Part shown: one piece after another, positions 7,253-17,193 of the stretch
Numbering within the stretch: the first letter of the stretch is position 1
Layout of the letters: each line of letters opens with the position of its first letter
Assembly (NCBI GenBank): GCA_036940085.1
Contig: JALLBK010000301.1
Location: 1 to 17,193 of the forward strand
Reading direction: 5' to 3'
DNA length: 17,193 nt
DNA from: Discostella pseudostelligera
Taxonomy: Eukaryota; Bacillariophyta; Thalassiosirophyceae; Thalassiosirales; Thalassiosiraceae
Notes under the pieces: generated by a model
Told to the model about the DNA's origin: nothing
The model's database searches: none
Seen by the model: the letters and a program-made list of their open reading frames with translations, nothing else
Program-made: the position numbers and the translations under genes

Positions 7253-10200
7253 TCATGCACAATCGCGTCGATATCGCAATCTGCTATTCCTCATAGTTTG
7301 CGCCTGCTGAACTAGCGTCGTCTTCTTCACTAAATGATCCGTCACATCGGCCACAGCCTTTGGCAACACCTCCTCCACCTCGGCCAACGTGCTAACATGA
7401 CCTTCCTCTCCCACCGATGCCAACACGAGCTGGACCAACCAATCGTTCTCACCGGTGACAATCTTCCTCGAAAATCTACTAATGAGATCCCGTAGCGCCA
7501 TGGTAATTTCAGTCATTTGCAATTCGTCCACTGCCTCAAACAACAGTCTCGTACCACTTTGGGTGGATAGAAAGAAACAATGTTCCGGAATGGCGAATAT
7601 ATAATTTTGCTCCACTTCCGACAGGGATGGCTGCCGTATCGAAACAATGTCGAGTAAATCAAGTTTGTGTGACACGCAATGTCCGTCCGTCCAGAGTAGG
7701 TGTGGATAATCGTATCTGCAATGACTACGAGTTCCAAATTCAAGGAGCATTTTCCCCTTTCTATTCAATTGAGGGCCTTTCTCCGTGGGTGGATCATTTA
7801 AGTTGAGATGGATGCCAACAGTGAGTATTTTCTATTGCATTGAGAAGAGAGCGAGCGAGATGAGATGACGAGGGTTTTGACGCAGAGTTAAGATTAATTG
7901 GCACATCACATAATCGTTTTATTGGTATACATCATCGTCTCAAGACATACCTTAAAATAACCTTCGGTGGCATCAACCTTCTTCAACCTGGAAGCTGGGT
8001 TGGAGAAAGGTCCACTCATCTCTGAGCTGCCGTCAATGGCATCCCGCGAATTCATGTCGGATTCCGTCTGCGTCATACTCATCCATGTAGCCTGATCGTA
8101 GGACAATACACTCTCCATGATACTCCCTCCACCTCCACTGACACTACCATCTGCGTTCATTACTTCTAGTGCAGAGGAAACGGAAGAATCCGACGATGCC
8201 GAATACCTACTTTCCTTCATCTTCTCCTTCCTCCTCTTCATACCTCGACCTACACTTCCAAAGTCAGCATCATCGTTCGTGGAAGTAGTATGGCTAGTAG
8301 ATGACGAAGGTCTCATTCCTCGTGGACGTGATCCCGACGAGCCACGACGTATACTCTCACCATCGCTATTGTACCCAGGTTTGGATGTGCATGATCGTCC
8401 CCTCCTCCGCCTTCGGGGTGAATCTCGCGATGGCAACTTCTTGGTACTACCACCCTTCTTTTTCTTTGCCATCATTTGTTTATTCTGACGAGGATAGTGG
8501 TGATTATGATGCCGTCTACCCGAGCGAGAGGAATCCTCCGAGGTGTAGTTCGATGTGGTTGTCTCCTCGTCATTGGACGTATCATCGTAGCCCTCGTCGA
8601 TGCTTCCAACTTCTTCCTCATCGTAATTGTGACGATTCGTCTTCGTCTTCGTCTTCTTCTTCGCAACTTTATTACGACGATCTGTCGATGATGATGGCAA
8701 CACATCCTCCACCATGTCAATAATATTGCCATCGGCACACATCGTTGACGGAAGTACTACAGTACCATGTCCAATTTGTGATGCATTCGCTGCTGCCGAC
8801 CAACATGCATTGCCAGTAATGAAGTCATGAAATTTATCCACAAGTGGGATAGATGACACTGAGAAGATGCTCTTGGTAAGGTTGTTCCCATCCGAAGAGG
8901 AAAAGGAAGCTGCCTTTTTGTTTGCTTCCACTTCGTTGTCATTATCCCCATCCTCTGCGATACTGTCATCGGTACCCTCGTCGTCTTCGTCACCCGTTCC
9001 ATCGCCGTCGGCAGTATCATCGTTCGAATCATGTTGAAGCAAGGAGAATGAATACTTGGCTTCACGGGGCGGAGACCGTGGTCTAACTCCATCATCATCT
9101 CCAGCACATGCACCACCACCATCACCATCTGGCAAAAACTTGAAGTGATCTGCACCAATTAGCTTATCCATCACCGATTGCGGTGATGACTTGAGTTGCT
9201 GTTCCGGGATGCAACTGCTTGCGGCATTAGTCATCATCATGTTACTATTACCGATCATCTTCCCACCCATCATTCGAATAGGCGTACGATAATAACAATT
9301 GTTATTGTACTCGTCGGTAGTTGCCGATGTTGCCGATGCCGATGTGGCCGTTTGAGAACATACACTTTCACTCCCCACCGCCACAAGTGCCGAGTGTGGA
9401 TGGAAGACCACTCCAGGAGTAGAATGGGAACCTTGTAATGACATACTGTCACTCTTTCCTAATAGTAGGCCGCTGCTGCTAGCAGTGCTATTGCTCGTGG
9501 TAGTAGTGGTGGGTGCAGTAGAATATGATTTGATATCGCAAGTACTGTTATTCGTATTGGAATGATTCCCAACTTCTTCGTCTCCCATTTCCAAAAACAA
9601 GTTGGAGGAAGCTGGTGAGGTTGTTCTATCATCGTCGTCGTGAGTAGTATTGCCCTGATTGTCAGTCTCGTTGGCAACGTTTGATGATCTACGCCGACGA
9701 TGATGATGTAGCCTTCGCTTCATCTTCCAATGTTTACTGTTGCTAATGTTGATGTTGGATGACGGCTGTGGATGATGCTGATGCTGCAGCGGATGCTGCT
9801 GCAATGTTTCATTGTCCGTAGTACCACCCGAACTTGATTCCAACTGTGTAGTACTAGTCGATGAAAGAGTTCCTCCCTGCACATCAGTATCATTGTTTGT
9901 CTTCGTTTCTTGCTTGGCTGGTGAATCGACACACTCCTCGTCAATACTTGCACTGTACTCTAGATTGCGCAATACCTCCATGTTGGATACAATGATGACT
10001 TCGGCTGCACTGCCAGCCACACCACCGCTACTATTACTACTAGCTACTATTACTTCTCCTACACCTCCTCCCGATGTGGCAGCTGAATTGGTCGTTTGTG
10101 AAATAGGATCGTAGTCTTCGTCGTCAAGTGAAGAAAATGCCGAGGAGGATGACGAGCTCAGATATAAATGTTGGTCCTTGCTGGAAAGATGAGGTTTTTG

Positions 10201-10341
10201 ATTATTTCGATGCTGCTCTATCCGCGGCTGTAGTGTCGTAGTTGTTTGGGGACAGGATGACACATCAGTTGGAAATGGTGGAAAGAATGGCGGCAAGGAT
10301 GTCGATATCGATGATGGCATCGATTGTTGCGGCGAATTCAT
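7253..10341 (-). CDS. Large disordered protein with C-terminal PH-like domain; two exons
   Basis: Exon 1 runs from 10341 down to 7951 (797 codons), the intron is 7832-7950 (119 bp, GTATGT donor, AATAG acceptor, phase 0), and exon 2 runs from 7831 down to 7253 (192 codons plus TGA): 989 aa in all. The splice joins EGYFK to KILTVGIHLNLNDPP. Residues 1-790 are low-complexity: Ser/Thr/Asn-rich, acidic at about 439-472, and basic clusters that could be nuclear signals at 208-218, 558-570, 625-650 and 702-709. The only folded-looking part is about 798-935, with alternating strands (MLLEFG, YPHLLWTDGHCVSHKLDLLD, CFFLSTQSGTRLLFEA) followed by a helix (ITMALRDLISRF), the outline of a PH domain. A short coiled helix follows. 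Similar disordered-plus-PH-like proteins occur in stramenopiles; function unknown, perhaps lipid or protein binding. The start is ATG at 10341, with a mini-uORF just before it. Confidence 0.8.
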
Positions 10342-10346
10342 TTCAT
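10338..10346 (-). promoter_or_regulatory. Minimal uORF (ATG AAA TGA) overlapping the PH-like gene start
   Basis: On - the sequence ATGAAATGA contains a two-codon ORF whose TGA overlaps the main ATG (10341-10339) in an ATGA arrangement. It would act only if the transcript includes it, but it lies so close to the start that this is likely. Confidence 0.4.
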
Positions 10347-11151
10347 ATAATTTTGTTTGGTTTCGTGCGCAAGATGTGCGTAGTGAGATTGGAAATTATT
10401 CGGAACGGGTAGATGTGGTCAGCAGTGGAAGATATTATGTGGGCAAAATGCAAAATACTGAAGGTCGCTCTCTCTCAAGCTCAGGCAGTATTGACCGTCG
10501 AATGTCTCCTCTCGACGCGGCAGCAAAGAGCAAAGCTCTAGCACTAGAGCAAATAATTAATAATTGATAGTGCGTTCGATTCCTCTTCTCGACCTATGCC
10601 ATCCTCCCGCAAGCGAACTCTATTGAGAATGATGCAAGAGATTTGCTGCAACAAAGCAGTCACTCACCGGTGCCACACACCTTCTGCTCTTGAGTTGAAT
10701 AGGAGTATCTATTATTTATTTGTGAATCCGAGTACGAAAGGCAATGAATGTATCCAGAATGCTGCCGACGAAAGGGTGGAAAGAATGCATCAAAACCACC
10801 AGAAGAGTGCAACATGGAGATTTTTAGCTGAGTGAAGCACAACAACGCAATAGCAAGGCCGCGCGCGGAGCTGTAGATGAAATTCTTACTTTCTTCCAAC
10901 CTGCCAATTACAAGAGACTTGTGATAGGTGTTCGCATGATGTTTGATTGTGTTCTTGGTTCTTCATATCTACCTTCGCCCCACAAGACAGGATAGATGGA
11001 GGTGTCGGCTGAACGAGAATGGTTGACACCTTCCATATGACACCATCGCCAAGCAGCAGATAGCAGCCCACAAAAATTGGCTATCATTGCCTCGCTCCCA
11101 TCCTTCTCGAAATCGTCGAATGGTTCTCGATGACTGCCAATAGAATTTGGA

Positions 11152-11163
11152 TTTCCCGCCAAG
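11152..11163 (+). promoter_or_regulatory. E2F-like site with inverted GCGGG partner
   Basis: TTTCCCGCCAAG matches the E2F 12-mer at 11 of 12 positions. GCGGG at 11166-11170 forms an inverted pair with CCCGC at 11155-11159. It is about 255 bp upstream of the AIF-like start. Confidence 0.4.
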
Positions 11164-11298
11164 AAGCGGGCTTCCGTTTCCGATGCTCCCTCTGTTCCAG
11201 CAAAGTGAAAAAAACCACTTGATGTATGTAGAGACAAGAATCTGCCACGTGTAGCTTGTGATCCTGACTCCAGAGAGACGGTTGTGCATCTGGCGTCG

Positions 11299-11310
11299 TC
11301 TCCCGCCAAA
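11299..11310 (-). promoter_or_regulatory. E2F-like site near the AIF-like start
   Basis: TCTCCCGCCAAA on + is TTTGGCGGGAGA on -, matching the E2F 12-mer at 11 of 12 positions. It is about 107 bp upstream of the ATG at 11417. Confidence 0.4.
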
Positions 11311-11416
11311 ACACTCCTTTTGCTTTTGCTGACGCGACAGCCAGAACGCAGAACCATTACGGACATCGGACTTGATTAGACCATGGCGGCCGCGGCTTGT
11401 GCCCATATCATAAATC

Positions 11417-14400
11417 ATGCATCGCTTACTAACCCGCCATGCTAACAATAGCAAGAGAAGAATCAGTAGCAGAGCACATCAACAACAACAACAACAACAA
11501 CATGTGGCCTACATCACATCGGTAGCAGCGGCATCCTGCCTCGTGGCGGCGACGGCGCTGTCGAGCAATTATTCCAATTGCGAATATGATGTTGACGAAC
11601 AAGATGCTGGTGATGATTACGATGATGGCAAACTCTTCTCGAAACTGTATTTGAGTCAGTGCCACCGCCCACCTGCTACAAAAAATGCAATGATCTTAGC
11701 ATCTTCACCCACCCTATCGAGAAAGATTGGCTACACTTCCAAAACAGCACAAACCACGGAGACGACGTTAAACAAAATAGATATGCACAAACAAATCGTT
11801 TGCGATTATGCCATCATCGGTCATGGCAAGGCAGGTCGGAGTGCTGCACGTACCATTCATCGATTGGACCCTACTGCCAACATTGTCATTATTGATCCGA
11901 AGCACAATATCAGCAACAACATCCAATCGATGCACTCCAATGGCGATATTGCAGTAGCAGAAAGAAGAAGAAAGAGCACTACCACACATCATCAATACTA
12001 TTTGCAATCTCGTGCAAATTTCATTGATCATGCACATAAATTGATTCATGTACATCCTCCCACTGTGACCATGCCACAACGGCAGCAATCCAACAATGAA
12101 TCGTCGTCATCTAGTTCCAACAACAATAACATTATTGTACATTATCGGAAATCGGCACTACTCGCGACTGGATCACGAGGTGCCCCCCCTCCCGAGGGTT
12201 GTATTCGCGACGATGCTCGTTCACGAATATTAGAGTTGCGGAGTACATCATTGCCTCCTCCTTATCAATCATTGAAATCATCCTCCTCCGCAACAAAAAC
12301 AATCATGCAACAATCTACAATGCTACCCGTACTAGATCCACTAACGGTGCGTGCATTATCAAGTATGGTAGTGTCACAGGGTGCCACCATCGCGATTATG
12401 GGGAGTGGGTTTGAGGCATTGGAATTGGCGGCACATTGTGCACGGATTGCATTGGCACCCTCCACTTCCTCGATATCATCCACATCAAACCGAGCAAAAA
12501 ATATGCATCAAGAAGAGGGGAGTGATATTTATGACGGTTCCAGGGTGAAACTCCTCTTTGGCAACTCCTCACCCATGAGTAGTCGTCTACCCCGATACCT
12601 TGGCGTGGCGGTGACGAAACGTCTTCGGCTATATGGTATTGATGTCGAAGATCGGACTTTGACGAGATATATCGCCATGAATCATCCAATGATTGCTCCT
12701 GAGAATGATAACAGCAGCGAAGTTAGGAAGGAGGCCAGCAATATTCCACCTCAACTGGAGATATACACTGTCAAATCCTACGATCACATGGATACCAAGC
12801 GCCTACATTCCGATTTACTTGTATTAGCACCAAGTGTGGATGGGCTGAATGGTACTGCCGTCATACCGACTCTCTCGTCCGGCTCATTGGACGAGAATTA
12901 TGATGTATTACCGTCATCCACAACAACTGGCACGGATTATTCGCCATGGTCATCCCTGATTTCTCCACCATTGCTTACATGCTACCTCGACGATGGAAGG
13001 ATTGTCACCAATGCTGAATTGAACGCAGCATCCTCCCTGTATGCTGCTGGATCTGTTGCACGATATCCTAATTTGCGTACGGGTCGTGCAGAGGTTTCCG
13101 GTGGGAGGCATGTGAGTTCCGAGCAAGTGGGAGAGGTGGCCGCGAGGAATATGGTTGGTAGTGATGCTGCTGGGACATCATCGCCGTCGGTTGTGGTGGA
13201 AGATGCGCCTTGCTACATGAAGGGATCAATTCCCATATGGAGATCGGATGTAATACCGTATCTCCTCGCGCCTGCTGACGACAAAGAAGTAGATGTTGGG
13301 CGTCGTCCATCTTCTTCCACCCTCGATCTCTATTCGATGGGAATTCATGCCTTGTGTGTTGGACGGTGTGACGCGGAATGCATGGCGACGCATGGGTTTT
13401 GGTGGACAAATCAATCCACTGCCCTAAGTAGTAGTGGAAGACTGAATGGTGGTGTCGGAAAAGATGACGTTGGTAAATCAATGGTAGGGCCAACTGCCTT
13501 CATGAGAAGAGCTACCAGACGAATGACAAACTCATCATCGAATTCAAAACGCAATGGCCGTGGTTCACTACCAGTATATGGATCTGGTGTAGTCTTTTAT
13601 CTCGATCGTTCTGGCAATGTTGGAGGTATCATGCTGTGGGGTCTACCGTACACGACAAATCCAAGATATGTTCAGTTCCATGATCTGAACACTGAGCTCA
13701 TCGAACGGATGAGTAGTGTAATACGCTCCAATGGCGGTGTATCAGTAACGGATCATTCTGAGAGCATTTTGAGGAACCACCCCGGCATGAATATTGATAT
13801 TCATTTGTTGAGCTATTTGCATTTGGCAGAGGAGAGTAAATATTTGGCAACTTTGGCCTTAACGGGCACTGCATTTGCTCAAGATACTGGAACAAGTGAT
13901 AGAAAGCAGCATTTGACAAGACGAGTGGTTCTTGGGCGTCCACTGCACCGTTACACACCCATCAAACCAGCGGAATTGACCAATGTTGGCAAAATGCATC
14001 GGAAGAATGAAGCAGGACATGCAACAGAGGAGGATGATATATTTTATTCCTCAATGGAATCGTCGACCGACGTCGATGACGTGACATCCCATGAGCCCGG
14101 ACGACCACCCTCGCTCAAGAGGATCTATCCAATGCAAGACATGATGTCGCTTGCTGGAACTGAAAGATATTCGATAGGAACAACAGTGGGAGAGCGTCGT
14201 CGAATGCAGCTGGAACGATCCCGTCCGCCGAAGGAAGAACCATTGTGGATGAGACACGGCGATGAGCATCGCTTTGTCAGTAAAAGAGATGTAATGGTTG
14301 ACTCATTCCTGCGCAATATACAATCTGGACGGTTTAGCGATGGAAGTGATGCTCTCAAACAAGCACCAGTTCCGAAATTCTATGTAGACGCGAAGGAGAA

Positions 14401-14458
14401 ATGGAACACTTGGAATGATGGTGCAGATAATGAGACGGATGATGTGGAGGAGCAGTAA
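11417..14458 (+). CDS. Apoptosis-inducing-factor-like FAD/NAD(P) oxidoreductase with C-terminal extension
   Basis: Intronless, 1013 aa. The N-terminus is basic (MHRLLTRHANNSKRRISSRA), followed by a Gln7 run and a hydrophobic segment at about 30-50. This fits a mitochondrial presequence and inner-membrane anchor as in AIF. Domains: FAD Rossmann motif IIGHGKAGRSAARTI (133-147), LLATGSRG (248-255), NAD Rossmann motif IAIMGSGFEALELA (325-338), and second FAD region NAELNAASSLYAAGSVARYP (532-551). The AIF C-terminal domain has PIWRSD (606-611) and YGSGVVFYLDRSGNVGGIML (721-740). AIF proteins are intermembrane-space NADH oxidoreductases needed for respiratory-complex assembly, and some act in cell death. 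Oddities: the usual AGD before the FAD contact is AGS (544-546), the PLSK-type loop after the first Rossmann strand is not recognisable, low-complexity spacers interrupt the domains, and about 260 residues follow the AIF domain. Redox activity is therefore uncertain. Confidence 0.82.
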   Translation: MHRLLTRHANNSKRRISSRAHQQQQQQQHVAYITSVAAASCLVAATALSSNYSNCEYDVDEQDAGDDYDDGKLFSKLYLSQCHRPPATKNAMILASSPTLSRKIGYTSKTAQTTETTLNKIDMHKQIVCDYAIIGHGKAGRSAARTIHRLDPTANIVIIDPKHNISNNIQSMHSNGDIAVAERRRKSTTTHHQYYLQSRANFIDHAHKLIHVHPPTVTMPQRQQSNNESSSSSSNNNNIIVHYRKSALLATGSRGAPPPEGCIRDDARSRILELRSTSLPPPYQSLKSSSSATKTIMQQSTMLPVLDPLTVRALSSMVVSQGATIAIMGSGFEALELAAHCARIALAPSTSSISSTSNRAKNMHQEEGSDIYDGSRVKLLFGNSSPMSSRLPRYLGVAVTKRLRLYGIDVEDRTLTRYIAMNHPMIAPENDNSSEVRKEASNIPPQLEIYTVKSYDHMDTKRLHSDLLVLAPSVDGLNGTAVIPTLSSGSLDENYDVLPSSTTTGTDYSPWSSLISPPLLTCYLDDGRIVTNAELNAASSLYAAGSVARYPNLRTGRAEVSGGRHVSSEQVGEVAARNMVGSDAAGTSSPSVVVEDAPCYMKGSIPIWRSDVIPYLLAPADDKEVDVGRRPSSSTLDLYSMGIHALCVGRCDAECMATHGFWWTNQSTALSSSGRLNGGVGKDDVGKSMVGPTAFMRRATRRMTNSSSNSKRNGRGSLPVYGSGVVFYLDRSGNVGGIMLWGLPYTTNPRYVQFHDLNTELIERMSSVIRSNGGVSVTDHSESILRNHPGMNIDIHLLSYLHLAEESKYLATLALTGTAFAQDTGTSDRKQHLTRRVVLGRPLHRYTPIKPAELTNVGKMHRKNEAGHATEEDDIFYSSMESSTDVDDVTSHEPGRPPSLKRIYPMQDMMSLAGTERYSIGTTVGERRRMQLERSRPPKEEPLWMRHGDEHRFVSKRDVMVDSFLRNIQSGRFSDGSDALKQAPVPKFYVDAKEKWNTWNDGADNETDDVEEQ
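11480..11500 (+). repeat. (CAA)7 run coding for Gln7 in the AIF-like presequence
   Basis: Seven CAA codons (residues 22-28) between the basic presequence and the hydrophobic segment. Likely length-polymorphic. Confidence 0.85.
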
Positions 14459-14488
14459 TTGCACGATGTTGCTGTGATGATACAACCG

Positions 14489-14522
14489 GCATTGCAATTA
14501 GCTGCATTGCAATTAGCTAATT
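14489..14522. repeat. 15-bp perfect tandem duplication ending in a 12-bp palindrome
   Basis: GCATTGCAATTAGCT occurs at 14489-14503 and again at 14504-14518. The end forms AATTAGCTAATT (14511-14522), a perfect palindrome. It lies between the convergent 3' ends of the AIF-like and dynein light chain genes. Confidence 0.85.
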
Positions 14523-14613
14523 TACTTCTGCCCGTGACGTCTTGCTCCTGGTTCTCGGCACTGGCAGCGGTGTAACTTTCTATGCATTTTTGCAAACGTC
14601 GTTTGGTAATGTC

Positions 14614-15090
14614 TCAGGCATCAGCATCATCACTATCCAACTCCACGGACGGCACATTCACACACGTTCCATACACTGTCGCAAGGCACTGTATGGTATT
14701 ATTTTCCCACATCACCTTGCAGAACCCATCTACTAACGGATCCCAGTAAGTCGATACCGCGCTCACAAGGCCCGATCCATTTTTCTGCATGATAATGACA
14801 GTGATTGCATACTTGTATGGACGATTAAAGGATTGCAGACCTTTGAGGGCTGCGGAGATTATGTTGTTGGACCAATCATTGACGTTCGATCTGCGGTGTT
14901 TTGGACATAATATGGTAGGAGTAGCAAACAAATTTGATGAACGGTACACGCATCAACAGTGGAAAGAGATTGGGATTGAATTTCGTCCTTACGAATGGAA
15001 TGCAACATCGGAGAGAACCGATCCAACAGCTGATTTGACAATCGTCTCTGTCTCTTCTATGCTGAACACTCCATCTGTGCATTTCGTCAT
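14614..15090 (-). CDS. Tctex-type dynein light chain; two exons
   Basis: Exon 1 runs 15090 down to 14993 (98 nt), the intron is 14891-14992 (102 bp, GTAAGG donor, CCGCAG acceptor), and exon 2 runs 14890 down to 14614, giving 124 aa. The intron splits a Ser codon. Family hallmarks run in order: helix EETETIVKSAVGSVLSDVAF, then NVNDWSNNIISAALKGLQ, PYKYAITVIIMQKNGSG, and WDPLVDGFCKVMWENNTIQC. The protein ends in a short acidic tail (ELDSDDADA) beyond the usual end; the family is about 110-115 aa. An in-frame TAA precedes the ATG, which supports this start. These light chains dimerise and bind dynein intermediate chains, in cytoplasmic or axonemal motors. Which of the two cannot be read from the sequence. 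The gene is convergent with the AIF-like gene. Confidence 0.9.
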
Positions 15091-15433
15091 GTCACACAAT
15101 TATTTCAATGGATGCTGCTTCTGTAACGGACTACTGTAAGGTGCTTTCAATGTGATGCGCAATGAATGTCGGAGATCACATGAACATGCAATTTCAAACT
15201 AAGGCGAATAATAATTTTAAAATTATTGATCCCAATGTAGTGAACTGCACACATGTGAATGTGTATCTATTATTTTACTCTTTTGGCAATTATTATGCAA
15301 TATGGCAGTGAACGAAATGCAGGACAGTAGTATTCTAATTCTATTGTAGGTGCAATTTGACCACGAGGAGGGAGCGTTCATTCCACAATCATCCGTGAAG
15401 CTAAGCTTGCTGCCTTCATGACCTCCAATAGTT
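15091..15433. promoter_or_regulatory. Intergenic region: dynein light chain promoter and RuvB-like 1 3' end
   Basis: 343 bp, with both neighbours on -. The promoter of the dynein light chain gene and the 3' UTR of the RuvB-like gene should lie here. Contents are AT-rich, with an 18-bp palindrome at 15210-15227 and CACATGTG at 15252-15259. No ORF or RNA gene is supported. Confidence 0.5.
15210..15227. repeat. 18-bp perfect AT palindrome
   Basis: AATAATTTTAAAATTATT equals its own reverse complement. It sits about 120 bp upstream of the dynein light chain start and about 205 bp past the RuvB-like stop. It could be a protein-binding site, an RNA hairpin in a 3' UTR, or chance in AT-rich DNA. Confidence 0.7.
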
Positions 15434-17167
<1,734 letters not shown>

Positions 17168-17193
17168 TGTTTTATTCAATGCCAAGATGATGG

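Larger units (their letters stand above)
10342..11416. promoter_or_regulatory. Large divergent intergenic region (PH-like gene / AIF-like gene)
   Basis: About 1.07 kb with no supported gene. Both flanking genes are transcribed outward. Near the AIF-like gene it holds two E2F-like sites (11151-11162 and 11299-11310), a CACGTG at 11246-11251, and an inverted CCCGC/GCGGG pair at 11155-11170. Several ORFs of 60-160 codons overlap one another in different frames, mostly lack ATG starts, and show no domain. Confidence 0.5.

Noticed and set aside
7253..7768. Separate 171-codon gene on -
   Set aside because: The putative start is TTG, the frame is open further upstream to an acceptor at 7832, and it joins in phase with the exon ending at 7951.
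8117..9452. Several ORFs of 70-140 codons on both strands inside the PH-like gene
   Set aside because: They are shadows of a long low-complexity coding exon rich in Ser, Asn and Asp triplets.
10376..10567. 63-codon ORF on + in the large divergent region
   Set aside because: It begins with GTG, not ATG. Its first in-frame ATG leaves only about 40 codons, there is no domain, and no convincing splice sites link it to the AIF-like gene.
10646..10667. GTGAGT...TTGCAG on -, resembling an intron
   Set aside because: Only 22 bp between donor and acceptor, far below the 69-227 bp of the supported introns.
10908..11454. Two overlapping ORFs of 152 and 161 codons on -
   Set aside because: They overlap each other in different frames, one runs into the AIF-like start, and neither shows family motifs or low-complexity features like the real genes here.

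Overview
The window looks like nuclear DNA of a photosynthetic stramenopile, most likely a diatom. The genes are compact and alternate in strand, with short GT-AG introns (69-227 bp). Two predicted proteins start with a signal peptide ending in an ASAF/VFAF-type motif, the signature for import into a secondary red-type plastid. Several proteins carry long Ser/Thr/Asn/Gln-rich spacers, as is common in diatoms. A Tctex-type dynein light chain would suit a lineage that keeps dynein motility, such as a centric diatom, but that is inference.

Layout, left to right: (1) 3' end of an unrecognised + strand gene with a 34-residue tandem repeat and one intron (1-452). (2) Creatine/arginine kinase-like phosphagen kinase on - (600-2720), with a large low-complexity insertion between its two domains. 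(3) Divergent to it, a three-exon plastid-targeted SET-domain protein of the Rubisco LSMT class on + (3225-4936). (4) A plastid, probably thylakoid-lumen, ascorbate-peroxidase-like protein that has lost the haem catalytic residues on + (5489-6823), preceded by two perfect E2F-type 12-mers and two CCACGTGG boxes. (5) A 989-residue, mostly disordered protein ending in a PH-like domain on - (7253-10341); the domain appears only after removing a 119-bp intron. (6) An apoptosis-inducing-factor-like FAD oxidoreductase with a long C-terminal extension on + (11417-14458). (7) A two-exon Tctex-type dynein light chain on - (14614-15090). (8) A RuvB-like 1 (pontin) AAA+ ATPase on - (15434-17167), whose first coding exon is only ATG-AAG.

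This is ordinary eukaryotic gene space, not an operon. Two neighbours (SET methyltransferase and pseudo-peroxidase) both appear to act in the plastid, and the three CCACGTGG octamers I found lie upstream of these two. I saw no tRNA, rRNA, transposon or CRISPR array. I did not identify a clear multi-gene novel system. The most interesting points are the E2F/G-box promoter pattern, the lumenal pseudo-peroxidase, the divergent AIF-like protein, the upstream ORFs that overlap main starts as ATGA, and the hidden exons of three genes. All similarity statements come from recognising family motifs by eye; no searches were run.
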